The notes under the pieces were generated by a model, which worked only from the letters and a program-made list of their open reading frames with translations, was not told the origin of the DNA and ran no database searches. This document shows positions 8,008 to 18,533 of a stretch of DNA of 64,000 bases, piece after piece (the stretch's first letter is position 1; each line of letters starts with the position of its first letter). Both the position numbers and the translations under genes were made by a program. The DNA is from Betaproteobacteria bacterium (GTDB lineage: Bacteria > Pseudomonadota > Gammaproteobacteria > Burkholderiales > Usitatibacteraceae): contig JADKJU010000002.1 in NCBI GenBank assembly GCA_016720855.1, positions 1,054,001 to 1,118,000 of the forward strand. Direction: 5' to 3'.

Positions 8008-9333
8008 TCAGAAAAGCGCCTTGGCAATCACCAGGCCGGTGGCGACCGCGACGGACGTTGCGACAATCCCCGGGATCATGAAGGAATGATTGAGCACGTA
8101 CCTGCCGATCTTCGTCGTCCCCGAAAGGTCGAAGTTGATCGCCGCGATGAGCGAGCCGTAGGTCGGGATGAAGAAGTAGCCGTTGACCGACGGGAACATC
8201 GCGATGAGGAACTGCGGCGGGATGCCCAAGGCCATGCCCAGCGGCATCAGCGCGCGCGTCGTCGCCGCCTGGCTGTAGAGGAACACCGAGGCGAAGAAGA
8301 GCCCGAAGGCGAAGGTCCACGGCGCAGCCTTCGCCATGTCGCCGATCGAGGTCACGATGACATCCTTGTTGGCCGCGATGAAGCTGTCACCCAGCCACGC
8401 AAGCCCGAAGATCCCGATGACCGCAACCACGCCGGCCCGCAGGGTGGCCGTCTTGGGAACCTCGTCGACATCGATCTTCGTGACGAGCAGCATGGTCGCC
8501 GCCACCGATAGCATCAGGATCTCGATCACGATCGGCATGCCCAGCGCGCTCTTCGCCCCGGGCAGCTTGCGAAGCTCGGGGAAGAAGCCGAACAGCACCA
8601 CGAGCGCCACGCCCGTGAGAAAGACGAACGCCGACGCCTTGGCCGCCGGCTTCAGGGGCGCTCGCTCACCGGCCCCCTTGGGCGCCGGGATCTGCCCGGC
8701 CTTGAGCCGCGCCTGATACTCCGGGTCGTCCTTCAGGTCCTTGCCCAGGAACATCGAGATGACCGCGCCCGCGATCACGCCGGTGAGAGTGGCCGGGACG
8801 CACACCATGAGGATCTGCGGCAGGCCCCATTCCGTCAGGCCCTTCTCCGAGAAGAGCCCGATCATCGCTGCCGTTGCAGCCGCCACGGGACTTGCGGTGA
8901 TGGCCTGCTGCGAGGCGATGGTGGCAATCGCCATCGGGCGCTCCGGACGGATGCCGTTCTGGTGCGCCGTCTCGAAGATCACGGGCAGCAGGGGATACAC
9001 GATATGCCCCGTGCCCGCCACGAAAGTGAAGCTCCACGTGGTCAGCGGCGCCACGATCGTCACGTACTTCGGGTTCGCGCGGATGATCCGCTCGGCAATG
9101 CGCACCAGGAAATCGATGCCGCCGGCCGCATCCATGACCGAGGCGGCCATGATCACCGCCAGGATGATCAGCATCACGTCGATGGGCGGCGAGGTCGGAT
9201 TCACCCCGAAAGCAACCACGAGAACGAGCAGGCCCACCGCGCCCCACAGGCCCAGGCCCACGCCGCTGTAGCGCGAGCCCATCCAGATCGCCGCAAGCAT
9301 GACGACGAATTGCATGAATATCGACAGTGTCAT
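8008..9333 (-). CDS. Anaerobic-type C4-dicarboxylate transporter (Dcu family)
   Basis: About 441 aa, strongly hydrophobic with 10-12 segments. Dcu family features include the N-terminal membrane block ending GGIDFLVRIAERIIRANPK, the THxxYPLLPVI-like part (GHIVYPLLPVIFETA) and the C-terminal PSVNGYFFIPTYGSLIAAI. DcuA/DcuB exchange fumarate, aspartate or malate for succinate. The start was set at MTLSIFMQF by family alignment; in-frame upstream codons exist but lack a better ribosome site. It follows aspA by 40 bp, a classic aspA-dcuA pairing for aspartate uptake and fumarate/succinate exchange. Confidence 0.92.
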   Translation of the reverse strand: MTLSIFMQFVVMLAAIWMGSRYSGVGLGLWGAVGLLVLVVAFGVNPTSPPIDVMLIILAVIMAASVMDAAGGIDFLVRIAERIIRANPKYVTIVAPLTTWSFTFVAGTGHIVYPLLPVIFETAHQNGIRPERPMAIATIASQQAITASPVAAATAAMIGLFSEKGLTEWGLPQILMVCVPATLTGVIAGAVISMFLGKDLKDDPEYQARLKAGQIPAPKGAGERAPLKPAAKASAFVFLTGVALVVLFGFFPELRKLPGAKSALGMPIVIEILMLSVAATMLLVTKIDVDEVPKTATLRAGVVAVIGIFGLAWLGDSFIAANKDVIVTSIGDMAKAAPWTFAFGLFFASVFLYSQAATTRALMPLGMALGIPPQFLIAMFPSVNGYFFIPTYGSLIAAINFDLSGTTKIGRYVLNHSFMIPGIVATSVAVATGLVIAKALF

Positions 9334-9373
9334 GATCTCTCTGCTCCCTTGTGGAAATGGCCCGCGGCCGGGG

Positions 9374-10774
<1,401 letters not shown>

Positions 10775-10960
10775 GGCTGATCCTTTCAGGAATTGGACAT
10801 CTTATACCTGCGGGAGAAAAGCAGTGCGGACGGCATTTTCTCGGGGAGGCTGAACAACGGCTGTACTGGGCGCGCGGGCCTCCCGCCGCCAGGCATCAGG
10901 CTTGCTTCGCGTTCCCCGGCAAGGCGCAGGCCCGGAGGGCTCATGGCGAAGCCGTCCGGT

Positions 10961-10969
10961 TGCTACAAT
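10961..10969 (+). promoter_or_regulatory. Extended -10 promoter element upstream of the cyclodeaminase gene
   Basis: TGCTACAAT is an extended -10 (TGn plus TACAAT) about 40 bases before ATG 11010. No convincing -35 is seen, as is usual for extended -10 promoters. The 235-bp gap is shared with the divergent aspA operon. Confidence 0.45.
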
Positions 10970-11009
10970 CACCCTTTCCGAAACCGTCACTGTCAACGCG
11001 ACCCACGCC

Positions 11010-11969
11010 ATGGCCCTGCTGCTGAAGGAAAAGGACGTCGAGCAACTGCTCACGATGCCGCTTGCGATCGACCTGATCGAGCGGGTCCACAAGGAGTATT
11101 CCGCCGGCAACGCGATCGACGTGCCGCGCGAGCGCACGCGACTGCCGAAGACCGCCCTGCACATCCTGCAGGGCGCGGTGCCCTCGGCCGGCGTATTCGG
11201 CTACAAGGCCTACACCTCCAGCCGCGAGGGGATCCGCTTCATCGTGTATGCCTTCAATGCGGAGCGCGGCAACCTCGACGCCATCGTGGAAGCGAACTTC
11301 CTCGGCATGACCCGCACGGGCGCGGCCGGCGGCGTGGCGGCGAAATACCTGGCCCGGCCCGAGGCGAAGGTCGTCGGTTTGTTCGGGTCCGGATGGCAGG
11401 CGCAGGGGCAGATCGAAGCGCTGGCCCGGGTGAGGAGCCTCGAACTCGTGAAGGTCTACTCGCGCAAGGCGGACAAGCTTGCGGCGTTCTGCGCGCGCAT
11501 GAGCGCAAAGCTGGGCGTGGGGATCGTTCCCGCGCAATCCGCGGAGCAGGCGGTGCGGGGCAGCGACATCGTCGTCACCGTCACGACGTCGGCCACGCCG
11601 GTGTTCGACGGCGAGTGGGTCGAGCCCGGCACGCATATCAATGCCGCCGGCTCCAATTCGCTGCTGCGCCAGGAAATCGACGAGGCGACGGTGCGCAAGT
11701 GCTCGCCCATCGTGGTCGATTCTCGCCCCACGGCGATCAAGGAAGCCGGTGACCTCCTGCCGGCCCTCGAGAAAGGACGGGTTCACGCCGGCCAGTTCGT
11801 CGAGATCGGTGAAGTGATGAACGGCACGCGGCCCGGCCGCACCCGCCCCGACCAGGTCACCCTGTTCGAGTCGCAGGGCATGGCCATCCAGGACCTCATC
11901 ATCGCCGCCGAACTCGCGAAGATGGCCCGGGCGAAGGGCCTGGGCACCGAGGTCGACGTCGGCGCGTGA
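11010..11969 (+). CDS. Ornithine cyclodeaminase / μ-crystallin family protein
   Basis: 319 aa. A Rossmann fold is visible as VVGLFGSGWQAQGQIEAL (NAD(P)-binding GxGxQA at about residues 126-135). The family N-terminal region carries GFKAYTS-type GYKAYTSS, and DIVVTVTTSATPVF follows the nucleotide domain. Family members are ornithine cyclodeaminase, alanine dehydrogenase or ketimine reductases, all acting on small amino or imino acids in the cytoplasm. The substrate is undetermined. The start ATG follows an extended -10 by about 40 bases; the in-frame upstream extension looks non-coding. A perfect palindrome follows the stop. Confidence 0.85.
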   Translation: MALLLKEKDVEQLLTMPLAIDLIERVHKEYSAGNAIDVPRERTRLPKTALHILQGAVPSAGVFGYKAYTSSREGIRFIVYAFNAERGNLDAIVEANFLGMTRTGAAGGVAAKYLARPEAKVVGLFGSGWQAQGQIEALARVRSLELVKVYSRKADKLAAFCARMSAKLGVGIVPAQSAEQAVRGSDIVVTVTTSATPVFDGEWVEPGTHINAAGSNSLLRQEIDEATVRKCSPIVVDSRPTAIKEAGDLLPALEKGRVHAGQFVEIGEVMNGTRPGRTRPDQVTLFESQGMAIQDLIIAAELAKMARAKGLGTEVDVGA

Positions 11970-11978
11970 CTGGCCACG

Positions 11979-12002
11979 GTGCCCGGCACGCGTGCCGGGC
12001 AC
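11979..12002. terminator. 24-bp perfect palindrome after the cyclodeaminase gene
   Basis: Arms GTGCCCGGCACG and CGTGCCGGGCAC abut with no spacer, ten bases after the stop. It would form a very stable GC hairpin. There is no T-tract, so it may act as a weak or Rho-assisted terminator or as mRNA 3' protection. Confidence 0.5.
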
Positions 12003-12132
12003 TACCGGGGCGATCCCATGGGGCCCGCGGAGTCAGACACCCGTGACCGACACCGTGTAAGATTCCGGCACTTGGAGAGCCCGCCACCGGCAGCTCACCG
12101 CCCGGGCGTTGCGCAAGAACTAGGGAGAATCC

Positions 12133-14727
12133 ATGAAGAGCCAATTCTGGAAGGCCGACTGGTTCCTCGGCGCCGTCATCGCCGTCGCCATTCTCGTCTT
12201 CAACTCCACGTCGAACCTGATCCCGGGCCTGGAACGCTGGGCGTACGACCTCGGCGTGAAGATGACCTCCAAGACCCCGAGCGACAAGATCGCCGTGATT
12301 GCCATCGACGAGCAGTCGATCGCCAATATCGGCCGCTGGCCGTGGCCGCGCGAGGTGCACGCGAAGCTGATCGACCAGCTCTCCGCCGCGAAGGCGAAGG
12401 TGATCGGCAACACGGTGTTCTTCTTCGAGCCCCAGATCGATCCGGGCCTTGCCTACGTCGAGAAGATGCTCGAGATCTACGACAAGGCCTACCCTGGCGC
12501 GGCGCCGCAGGAGGCGCCCGGCGTCGGGACCATCGGCGCGGCCACGCCCGCGGCGCAGGTTGCCCAGCCCGCCGGCGACGTGGCCGAGATCGGAAAGCTC
12601 CTGAAGGAGGCCTCCGTCTCGCTCAACAACGACATCCGCCTGGCCGCCAGCGTGAAGAAGGCGGGCAATGTCGTCGTGCCGTTGATGTTCGACGAGATCA
12701 TGGGCTCGCCCCCCCCGGGCAAGCCGGACAAGCCGCTCCCGGAATATGTGGCGCGCAACGCAATCAGCGGAGCCTCGCAATCGCACGGGTCCCTGATCTA
12801 CGGCGCCTCGATCATCGTGCCCATCGAGCAGATCGGCGCCAACGTGGCCGCCATCGGCCACCTCAATTCCACGCCCGATCCGGCTGACGGCGCGATCCGC
12901 AGCGAGCCGCTCGTCATCGACTACTACGGCCAGCAGTTTCCTTCGCTGGCGCTCGTGATCGCGGCGAAGAGTCTCAACCTCGGGCCCAAGGACATCAAGG
13001 TGAACCTGGGCGAGAGCGTGGCGCTCGGCAGCAAGGTGGTCCGCACCGACGAGCAGGCCAAGATGTTCACGTACTTCTACAAGGACCGCGACGGGCGGGC
13101 GGCCTTCCCGGTCGATTCGTTCTTCGACGTCTACACGGGCAAGATTCCCGCGACGAAGTACGCCGACAAGATCGTGCTCATCGGGGCGGTCGCCGCCGGC
13201 ATCGGCGCCAACCAGGTGACGCCGATCTCCGCGCAGATGAACCCGGTCACGACGCTCGCGCACTCCGTGTCCTCCCTGCTGCAGGAGCATTTCTTCGTGG
13301 CGCCCACGTGGGGCCTGTACGCGACGATCGCCGTGTACCTGCTCGTTGCGGCCTACCTCATCGTGCTGCTGCCGCGGGTGGGCGCCGGCATGGGCGCGGT
13401 TCTCACCGCGGCCCTTTTCGCGGCGCTTTTCGGCGCGCACCTGGGGCTCATGACGGGCGCGGGGCTGTGGCTGCAGCTCATGCTGCCCGCCACCCTGCTC
13501 GTGGTCGGGCACCTGCTCCTTACCACCAAGCGCTTTCTCGTCACGGAGCGCGGCAAGGAGAAAGCCGACAGCGAAGGCGCGGAATCGAACCGGATGCTGG
13601 GCCTCGCCTTCCAGCAGCAGGGCCAGCTCGACATGGCCTTCGACAAGTTCCGCAAGTGCCCGTACGACGAGCAACTGGGCGAGAACCTGTACGCGCTCGC
13701 GCTCGACTTCGAGCGCCGCCGCCAGTTCAACAAGGCGGAGTCGGTGTTCGGCTTCATCCACAAGTCCGATCCCAAGTTCAAGGACGTGGCCGATCGAATG
13801 CAGCGCAACAAGGCGATGAGCGAGACGATCATCCTGGGCGGCTCCTCCGGCGCGCGCTCCACGAACGCGACCATGGTGCTGCAGGGCGGGCAGGCCGAGA
13901 AGCCCATGCTCGGCCGCTACCAGGTCGAGAAGGAGCTGGGCAAGGGCGCCATGGGCGTGGTGTACCTCGGCAAGGACCCCAAGATCGGCCGCACCGTGGC
14001 CATCAAGACGATGGCGCTTTCCTCCGAGTTCGAGGGCGACGAGCTGACCGAGGCCAAGGAACGCTTCTTCCGCGAGGCGGAGACGGCCGGCCGCCTCCAG
14101 CATCCCCACATCGTCACGATCTACGACGCGGGCGAGGAGCACGACCTCGCCTACATCGCCATGGAATTCCTCAAGGGCAAGGACCTCGTGCCCTATGTGA
14201 AGCAGCCCAACCTGCTGCCGCCCGACAAGGTCCTGTCCATCGTCGAGCGCGTGGCCGACGCGCTGAGCTACGCGCACACGATGGGCGTGGTGCACCGCGA
14301 CATCAAGCCCGCCAACATCATGTACGAGCCGGAAAGCGACACGGCCAAGGTGACCGACTTCGGCATCGCGCGCATCACCGACTCGTCGAAGACCAAGACG
14401 GGCATGGTGCTGGGCACGCCGTCCTACATGTCTCCGGAGCAGCTCGCGGGCAAGAAGATCGATGGCCGCTCCGACCTCTTTTCCCTGGGCGTCACGCTCT
14501 ACCAGATGCTCGCCGGGCGCCTGCCGTTCGAGGGCGAGTCGATGACGCAGCTCATGTTCGCCATTGCGAGCAACCCGCACCCGAACATCCACGACTACAA
14601 CCCGGGCCTGCCTGCCTGGATCGACGCCATCATCGACAAGGCGCTCGCCAAGGACTTCGAGAAGCGCTACCAGACGGGCCAGGAGTTCGCGGAGGCCATC
14701 CGCCAGGCGCGAAAGGGCGCCGTCTGA
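12133..14727 (+). CDS. CHASE2-domain serine/threonine protein kinase
   Basis: 864 aa. A short N-terminal membrane segment is followed by a periplasmic CHASE2 sensor (residues about 30-390; DKIAVIAIDEQSIANIGRWP, later FVLIGAVAAG-like). Next come three hydrophobic segments (about 395-465), a TPR-like helical linker (about 490-560) and a C-terminal Hanks kinase (about 592-864). Kinase motifs are the glycine loop ELGKGAMGVVY, Lys625, HRDIKPAN with Asp723, DFG at 742 and GTPSYMSPEQ. It should sense an extracytoplasmic signal and phosphorylate cytoplasmic Ser/Thr targets. AGGGAGAA precedes the ATG. Its stop overlaps the DUF2889 start. Confidence 0.92.
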   Translation: MKSQFWKADWFLGAVIAVAILVFNSTSNLIPGLERWAYDLGVKMTSKTPSDKIAVIAIDEQSIANIGRWPWPREVHAKLIDQLSAAKAKVIGNTVFFFEPQIDPGLAYVEKMLEIYDKAYPGAAPQEAPGVGTIGAATPAAQVAQPAGDVAEIGKLLKEASVSLNNDIRLAASVKKAGNVVVPLMFDEIMGSPPPGKPDKPLPEYVARNAISGASQSHGSLIYGASIIVPIEQIGANVAAIGHLNSTPDPADGAIRSEPLVIDYYGQQFPSLALVIAAKSLNLGPKDIKVNLGESVALGSKVVRTDEQAKMFTYFYKDRDGRAAFPVDSFFDVYTGKIPATKYADKIVLIGAVAAGIGANQVTPISAQMNPVTTLAHSVSSLLQEHFFVAPTWGLYATIAVYLLVAAYLIVLLPRVGAGMGAVLTAALFAALFGAHLGLMTGAGLWLQLMLPATLLVVGHLLLTTKRFLVTERGKEKADSEGAESNRMLGLAFQQQGQLDMAFDKFRKCPYDEQLGENLYALALDFERRRQFNKAESVFGFIHKSDPKFKDVADRMQRNKAMSETIILGGSSGARSTNATMVLQGGQAEKPMLGRYQVEKELGKGAMGVVYLGKDPKIGRTVAIKTMALSSEFEGDELTEAKERFFREAETAGRLQHPHIVTIYDAGEEHDLAYIAMEFLKGKDLVPYVKQPNLLPPDKVLSIVERVADALSYAHTMGVVHRDIKPANIMYEPESDTAKVTDFGIARITDSSKTKTGMVLGTPSYMSPEQLAGKKIDGRSDLFSLGVTLYQMLAGRLPFEGESMTQLMFAIASNPHPNIHDYNPGLPAWIDAIIDKALAKDFEKRYQTGQEFAEAIRQARKGAV

Positions 14728-15299
14728 TGACGCTTTCGGAGCCCCGCGCCAGACGGGTGCCGCTGCATCGCCGCAGTGTCGAGATCACCGGCTACAAGCG
14801 CGACGACGGACTCTTCGACATCGAGGGGCACCTGGTGGACGCCAAGGACATCGAGTTCAAGGTGGGCGGCCGGGTGCTCGAGCCGCGCCAGCCGGTGCAC
14901 GGCATGTGGCTGCGGATTACCGTCGATCGCGAGCTTCGAATCGTGGACGCTGAAGCCTGCACCGAGGCCATGCCCTACCCGGGCCACTGCGACGGCATCA
15001 CGCCCGCTTACGCGAAGCTCATCGGCCTTTGCATCGGGCCCGGGTACCTGCGCCGCGTGAAGGAACTCCTCGGCGGCGTGCGCGGCTGCACGCACATCAC
15101 GGAGCTGGCCGGCGCGCTGGCGACGGTCACCTTCCAGACCTTCGCCGGCCAGGGGCTGATCCCCACCGACCGCAAGCCTCCGCAGCTCGACCGGTGCCAC
15201 GCGCTGGATAGCCGCAGCCCCGTGGTCGGCCGGTTCTACCCGAAGTGGTACCGCGGCGCCGCGGCCGTCGTCGAGGCAGGAACTCCGGAACAGCATTGA
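14727..15299 (+). CDS. DUF2889 protein
   Basis: 190 aa. It matches the DUF2889 family pattern: an N-terminal LHRRSVEITGYKRDDGLFDIEGHLVDAK-type block (about residues 13-40), the GMWLRITVD strand, and the conserved CxxA…PxxC (EACTEAMPYPGHC) and CTHITEL segments. The family has no established biochemical role. The ATG overlaps the kinase TGA (TGATG), so the two are translationally coupled and probably function in one pathway. There is no signal peptide. Cys and His residues in the conserved blocks could bind metal, which is speculation. Confidence 0.8.
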   Translation: MTLSEPRARRVPLHRRSVEITGYKRDDGLFDIEGHLVDAKDIEFKVGGRVLEPRQPVHGMWLRITVDRELRIVDAEACTEAMPYPGHCDGITPAYAKLIGLCIGPGYLRRVKELLGGVRGCTHITELAGALATVTFQTFAGQGLIPTDRKPPQLDRCHALDSRSPVVGRFYPKWYRGAAAVVEAGTPEQH

Positions 15300-15350
15300 C
15301 GGCCATCGGCCGGTTGCTGACCCGCATCAAGCATTCCCCGCAAACCCGGC

Positions 15351-15359
15351 TGCTAGAAT
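15351..15359 (+). promoter_or_regulatory. Extended -10 promoter element upstream of sucC
   Basis: TGCTAGAAT (TGn plus TAGAAT) lies 32 bases before the sucC ATG at 15391, in the 91-bp gap after DUF2889. No good -35 is seen. It has the same TGCTAnAAT form as the element before the cyclodeaminase gene. Confidence 0.45.
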
Positions 15360-15390
15360 GGCCGGGCTCTCCAATCCGCCCCCCACGTCC

Positions 15391-16554
15391 ATGAACATCC
15401 ACGAATACCAGGGCAAGGAAATCTTCCGGAAATTCGGCGTGCCCACGCCGCGCGGCATTCCGGCGTTCTCGGTCGATGAGGCGGTGAAGGCCGCCGAAAC
15501 CCTCGGTGGCAAGGTCTGGGTGGTCAAGGCCCAGATCCACGCCGGCGGGCGCGGCAAGGGCGGCGGCGTGAAGGTCGCCAAGTCCCCGGCCGAGGTGAAG
15601 GAGCTTGCCGGGAAGATCCTCGGCATGACGCTCGTCACGCATCAGACGGGCCCGGAAGGCCGCAAGGTGCGGCGCCTGCTCATCGAGGAGGGGGCCGACA
15701 TCAAGAAGGAGCTCTACGTGGCTCTCGTCGTCGACCGGGTCACGCAGCGCGCCACGCTCATGGCCTCGAGCGAAGGCGGCATGGATATCGAGGAAGTCGC
15801 GGCGCACACGCCGGAGAAGATCCACCGCGTGGCGATCGACCCCAAGACCGGGCTCAAGGACGCGGAAGCCGAGGACATCGCCCGCAAGATCGGCGTGCCC
15901 GAAGGCTCCGTCGCCCAGGCGCGGGACCTCCTGAAGAACCTGTACCGGGTCTTCGACGAGTGCGACTGCTCGCTGGCCGAGGTGAATCCGCTGATCCTCA
16001 CCGGGGACGGCAAGGTGATCGCCCTGGACGCCAAGCTCAACTTCGACTCCAACGCGCTCTTCCGCCACCCCGATATCGTCGCCTACCGCGACCTGGACGA
16101 AGAGGATCCCGCGGAAGTCGAGGCCTCGAAGTTCGACCTGACCTACATCTCGCTCGACGGCAACATCGGCTGCCTCGTGAACGGCGCCGGGCTCGCCATG
16201 GCGACGATGGACACGATCAAGCTCTACGGCGGCACGCCGGCCAACTTCCTCGACGTCGGCGGCGGCGCGACGGCGGAGAAGGTGACGGAGGCGTTCAAGA
16301 TCATGCTCAAGAACGACAAGGTGAAGGCGATCCTCGTCAATATCTTCGGCGGCATCATGAAGTGCGACACGATCGCCACCGGCGTGGTCACCGCGGCGAA
16401 GGAGGTCTCGCTCAAAGTGCCGCTCGTCGTGCGCCTCGAGGGCACCAACGTGGACCTCGGCAAGAAGATCCTCGCCGATTCGGGGCTGCCGATCATCTCG
16501 GCATCCGACATGGGCGACGCGGCGCAGAAAGCCGTCGCCGCCACCAAGGGCTGA
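15391..16554 (+). CDS. sucC: Succinate-CoA ligase (ADP-forming) β subunit
   Basis: 387 aa, the family length. It begins with the invariant MNIHEYQGKEIFRKFGV. The ATP-grasp nucleotide site includes VVKAQIHAGGRGKGGGVK (residues about 43-60). The β-subunit CoA-ligase domain has the NGAGLAMATMD and NIFGGIMKCD motifs. With the α subunit it makes ATP from succinyl-CoA in the TCA cycle. It pairs with sucD 13 bp downstream. Confidence 0.98.
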   Translation: MNIHEYQGKEIFRKFGVPTPRGIPAFSVDEAVKAAETLGGKVWVVKAQIHAGGRGKGGGVKVAKSPAEVKELAGKILGMTLVTHQTGPEGRKVRRLLIEEGADIKKELYVALVVDRVTQRATLMASSEGGMDIEEVAAHTPEKIHRVAIDPKTGLKDAEAEDIARKIGVPEGSVAQARDLLKNLYRVFDECDCSLAEVNPLILTGDGKVIALDAKLNFDSNALFRHPDIVAYRDLDEEDPAEVEASKFDLTYISLDGNIGCLVNGAGLAMATMDTIKLYGGTPANFLDVGGGATAEKVTEAFKIMLKNDKVKAILVNIFGGIMKCDTIATGVVTAAKEVSLKVPLVVRLEGTNVDLGKKILADSGLPIISASDMGDAAQKAVAATKG

Positions 16555-16567
16555 CAGGGAAGACGAC

Positions 16568-17443
16568 ATGAGCATCCTCATCGACAGGGACACCAGGGTC
16601 ATCACGCAGGGCATCACCGGCAAGACCGGCCAGTTCCACACCAAGATGTGCCGCGACTACGCCAACGGGAAAAACTGCTTCGTGGCCGGCGTGAACCCGA
16701 AGAAGGCGGGCGAGGACTTCGAGGGCATCCCCATCTACGGCACGGTGAAGGACGCGAAAGCCGCCACGGGCGCCACCGTCTCCGTGATCTACGTGCCGCC
16801 GCCCTTCGCGGCCGCGGCCATCGACGAGGCGGTCGACGCCGACCTCGACCTCGTGATCTGCATCACCGAGGGCATCCCGGTGCGCGACATGATCCGCACG
16901 CGCGACAGGATGCGCGGGAAGAAGACGCTGCTCCTGGGGCCGAACTGCCCCGGCACGATCACGCCCGACGAGATCAAGATCGGCATCATGCCCGGCCACA
17001 TCCACAAGAAGGGCCGCATCGGCGTGGTGTCGCGCTCGGGCACGCTCACGTACGAAGCCGTCGGCCAGCTCACGGCGCTGGGGCTCGGGCAGTCCTCGGC
17101 GGTGGGCATCGGCGGCGACCCGGTGAACGGGCTCAAGCACATCGACATCCTCAGGCTCTTCAACGACGATCCCGACACCGACGCCGTCATCATGATCGGC
17201 GAGATCGGCGGCTCCGACGAGGAGGACTGCGCGCGCTGGGTGAAGGCGAACATGAAGAAGCCCGTCGTGGGCTTCATCGCAGGCGTCACCGCCCCTCCCG
17301 GCAAGCGCATGGGCCACGCGGGCGCCATCATCTCCGGAGGCAAGGGCACCGCGCAGGAAAAGCTCGCGGTGATGGAGGAGTGCGGCATCAAGGTGACGCG
17401 AAACCCCGCCGAGATGGCCAAGCTCCTCAAGTCTGTCCTCTAG
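16568..17443 (+). CDS. sucD: Succinate-CoA ligase α subunit
   Basis: 291 aa. The N-terminal CoA-binding Rossmann domain starts SILIDRDTRVITQGITGKTGQFH. The phosphohistidine loop is GHAGAIISGG, with His about 250, the residue phosphorylated during catalysis. GGPNCPG-type (LLGPNCPGTI) and SRSGTLTYE motifs are present. AGGGAAG precedes the ATG. It is cotranscribed with sucC and forms the αβ enzyme with it. Confidence 0.98.
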   Translation: MSILIDRDTRVITQGITGKTGQFHTKMCRDYANGKNCFVAGVNPKKAGEDFEGIPIYGTVKDAKAATGATVSVIYVPPPFAAAAIDEAVDADLDLVICITEGIPVRDMIRTRDRMRGKKTLLLGPNCPGTITPDEIKIGIMPGHIHKKGRIGVVSRSGTLTYEAVGQLTALGLGQSSAVGIGGDPVNGLKHIDILRLFNDDPDTDAVIMIGEIGGSDEEDCARWVKANMKKPVVGFIAGVTAPPGKRMGHAGAIISGGKGTAQEKLAVMEECGIKVTRNPAEMAKLLKSVL

Positions 17444-17487
17444 AAGGCTCCCCGCTTCCTTGGGGAGAGGGATTGGGGGAGAGGGCC

Positions 17488-18531
17488 ATGCCGCAATCAT
17501 TCCTGCAGTTGCTGGCACCCGAAGCGCGCGAGCTGCTCCTCGCCTCCGCCCGCCCCGTCTCGTTCGTGAAGGGCGCGACACTCGTGCGTCACGGCGACGC
17601 CGCCCGTGGCGCTTTCATCCTGCGCGAGGGTGAAGTCGAGGCCCGCGTCCCCGCGCCCGGCGGCGAGTGCATCGTGGTCGCCCGGCTTGCGAGCGGAGAC
17701 ATCTTCGGCGAGATGGCCCTCATCGAAGCCGGGACCTGCACCGCCACGGTGGTTGCGACGGACCATGTGGACGGCTGGTTCCTCGCCTTCGAGGATTTCC
17801 GCGCCGTGGTGACCCAGCGCCACCGCGCCGCCCGGGAACTGCAGCACGCCGTGACGCTGGTGCTGGCGGAAAGGCTTCGCGCCGTGAACGTGCGGATGGT
17901 TGCGCTCGCCTCTCACGAGGATCGTCCCGCGCGCGCCGCTACGGCCGCGGAGCATCCCCTGGCGGACATCGAAAGGTCGCGGCGGGGGACTTACGACCTC
18001 GCTGCATTCCTTCCGCGCCTCGCGTTCTTCGACCATTTTCCCGCCGAGGAGATCGACGAGGTGGTCGCCGCGGCCCGTGTCCTGGAACTTCCGCGCGGTG
18101 CGATGCTGCACGCGCCCGGCGGCGCCGCGGATGCGGTGTTCATCGTGGTGCGAGGCGCGGTGGAGGTCGTGCGCCCCGTGGATGGTCGCGAGCGCCGCGT
18201 CGCCGTCCTCGGGCCCGGAAAGCCGCTCGGATTCATGGGCGTGCTGCTCGGAACGCCGCACGGCACGCACGCCTGGGCACGCGAATCATCGACCGTTCTC
18301 GAGATACCCGCGCAGGCCTTCCGCACCCTCTACTTCGGCGAAGGGCCGTCGTCATCGCGCCTTCGCGCCGCCGTGCAGCGCAGCCTGCTGGAATCCCTCG
18401 GCCGCACCAACCGCGCCCTCACGCGGCTGGCCACCCACGAGCGGCTGGCGGCGTGCGCAAGCCAGGCTGCGCATTTCGAGGCGGCCGGCGCGGCGCAACT
18501 CTGGGCCGAACGCGGCGCAGCCCCGGCGTAA
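17488..18531 (+). CDS. Protein with two cyclic-nucleotide-binding domains
   Basis: About 347 aa. Two cNMP-binding β-rolls are visible. One spans about residues 10-130 (FVKGATLVRHGDAARGAFILREGEVEA…SGDIFGEMALIEAGTCTATV, with the phosphate-binding cassette GEMAL). The second spans about 170-300 (LPRGAMLHAPGGAADAVFIVVRGAVEV…). The second lacks the FGE/R cassette, so it may not bind nucleotide. No helix-turn-helix or kinase domain follows. It is likely a cytoplasmic regulator responding to cAMP or c-di-GMP. ATG 17488 follows GGGGGAGAGG, 44 bp after sucD. It is convergent with the amidotransferase, with only two bases between stops. Confidence 0.8.
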   Translation: MPQSFLQLLAPEARELLLASARPVSFVKGATLVRHGDAARGAFILREGEVEARVPAPGGECIVVARLASGDIFGEMALIEAGTCTATVVATDHVDGWFLAFEDFRAVVTQRHRAARELQHAVTLVLAERLRAVNVRMVALASHEDRPARAATAAEHPLADIERSRRGTYDLAAFLPRLAFFDHFPAEEIDEVVAAARVLELPRGAMLHAPGGAADAVFIVVRGAVEVVRPVDGRERRVAVLGPGKPLGFMGVLLGTPHGTHAWARESSTVLEIPAQAFRTLYFGEGPSSSRLRAAVQRSLLESLGRTNRALTRLATHERLAACASQAAHFEAAGAAQLWAERGAAPA

Positions 18532-18533
18532 GT

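Noticed and set aside
11899..14592. 897-codon open frame antisense to the CHASE2 kinase
   Set aside because: Its composition (His/Arg/Val/Gly/Leu/Asp-rich low complexity) is the mirror of a GC-rich coding strand. The sense kinase has clear motifs and a ribosome site.
17444..17487. CTCCCC…GGGGAG hairpin between sucD and the cyclic-nucleotide protein as a terminator
   Set aside because: Only a six-base stem and no T-tract. The spacing fits continued transcription.
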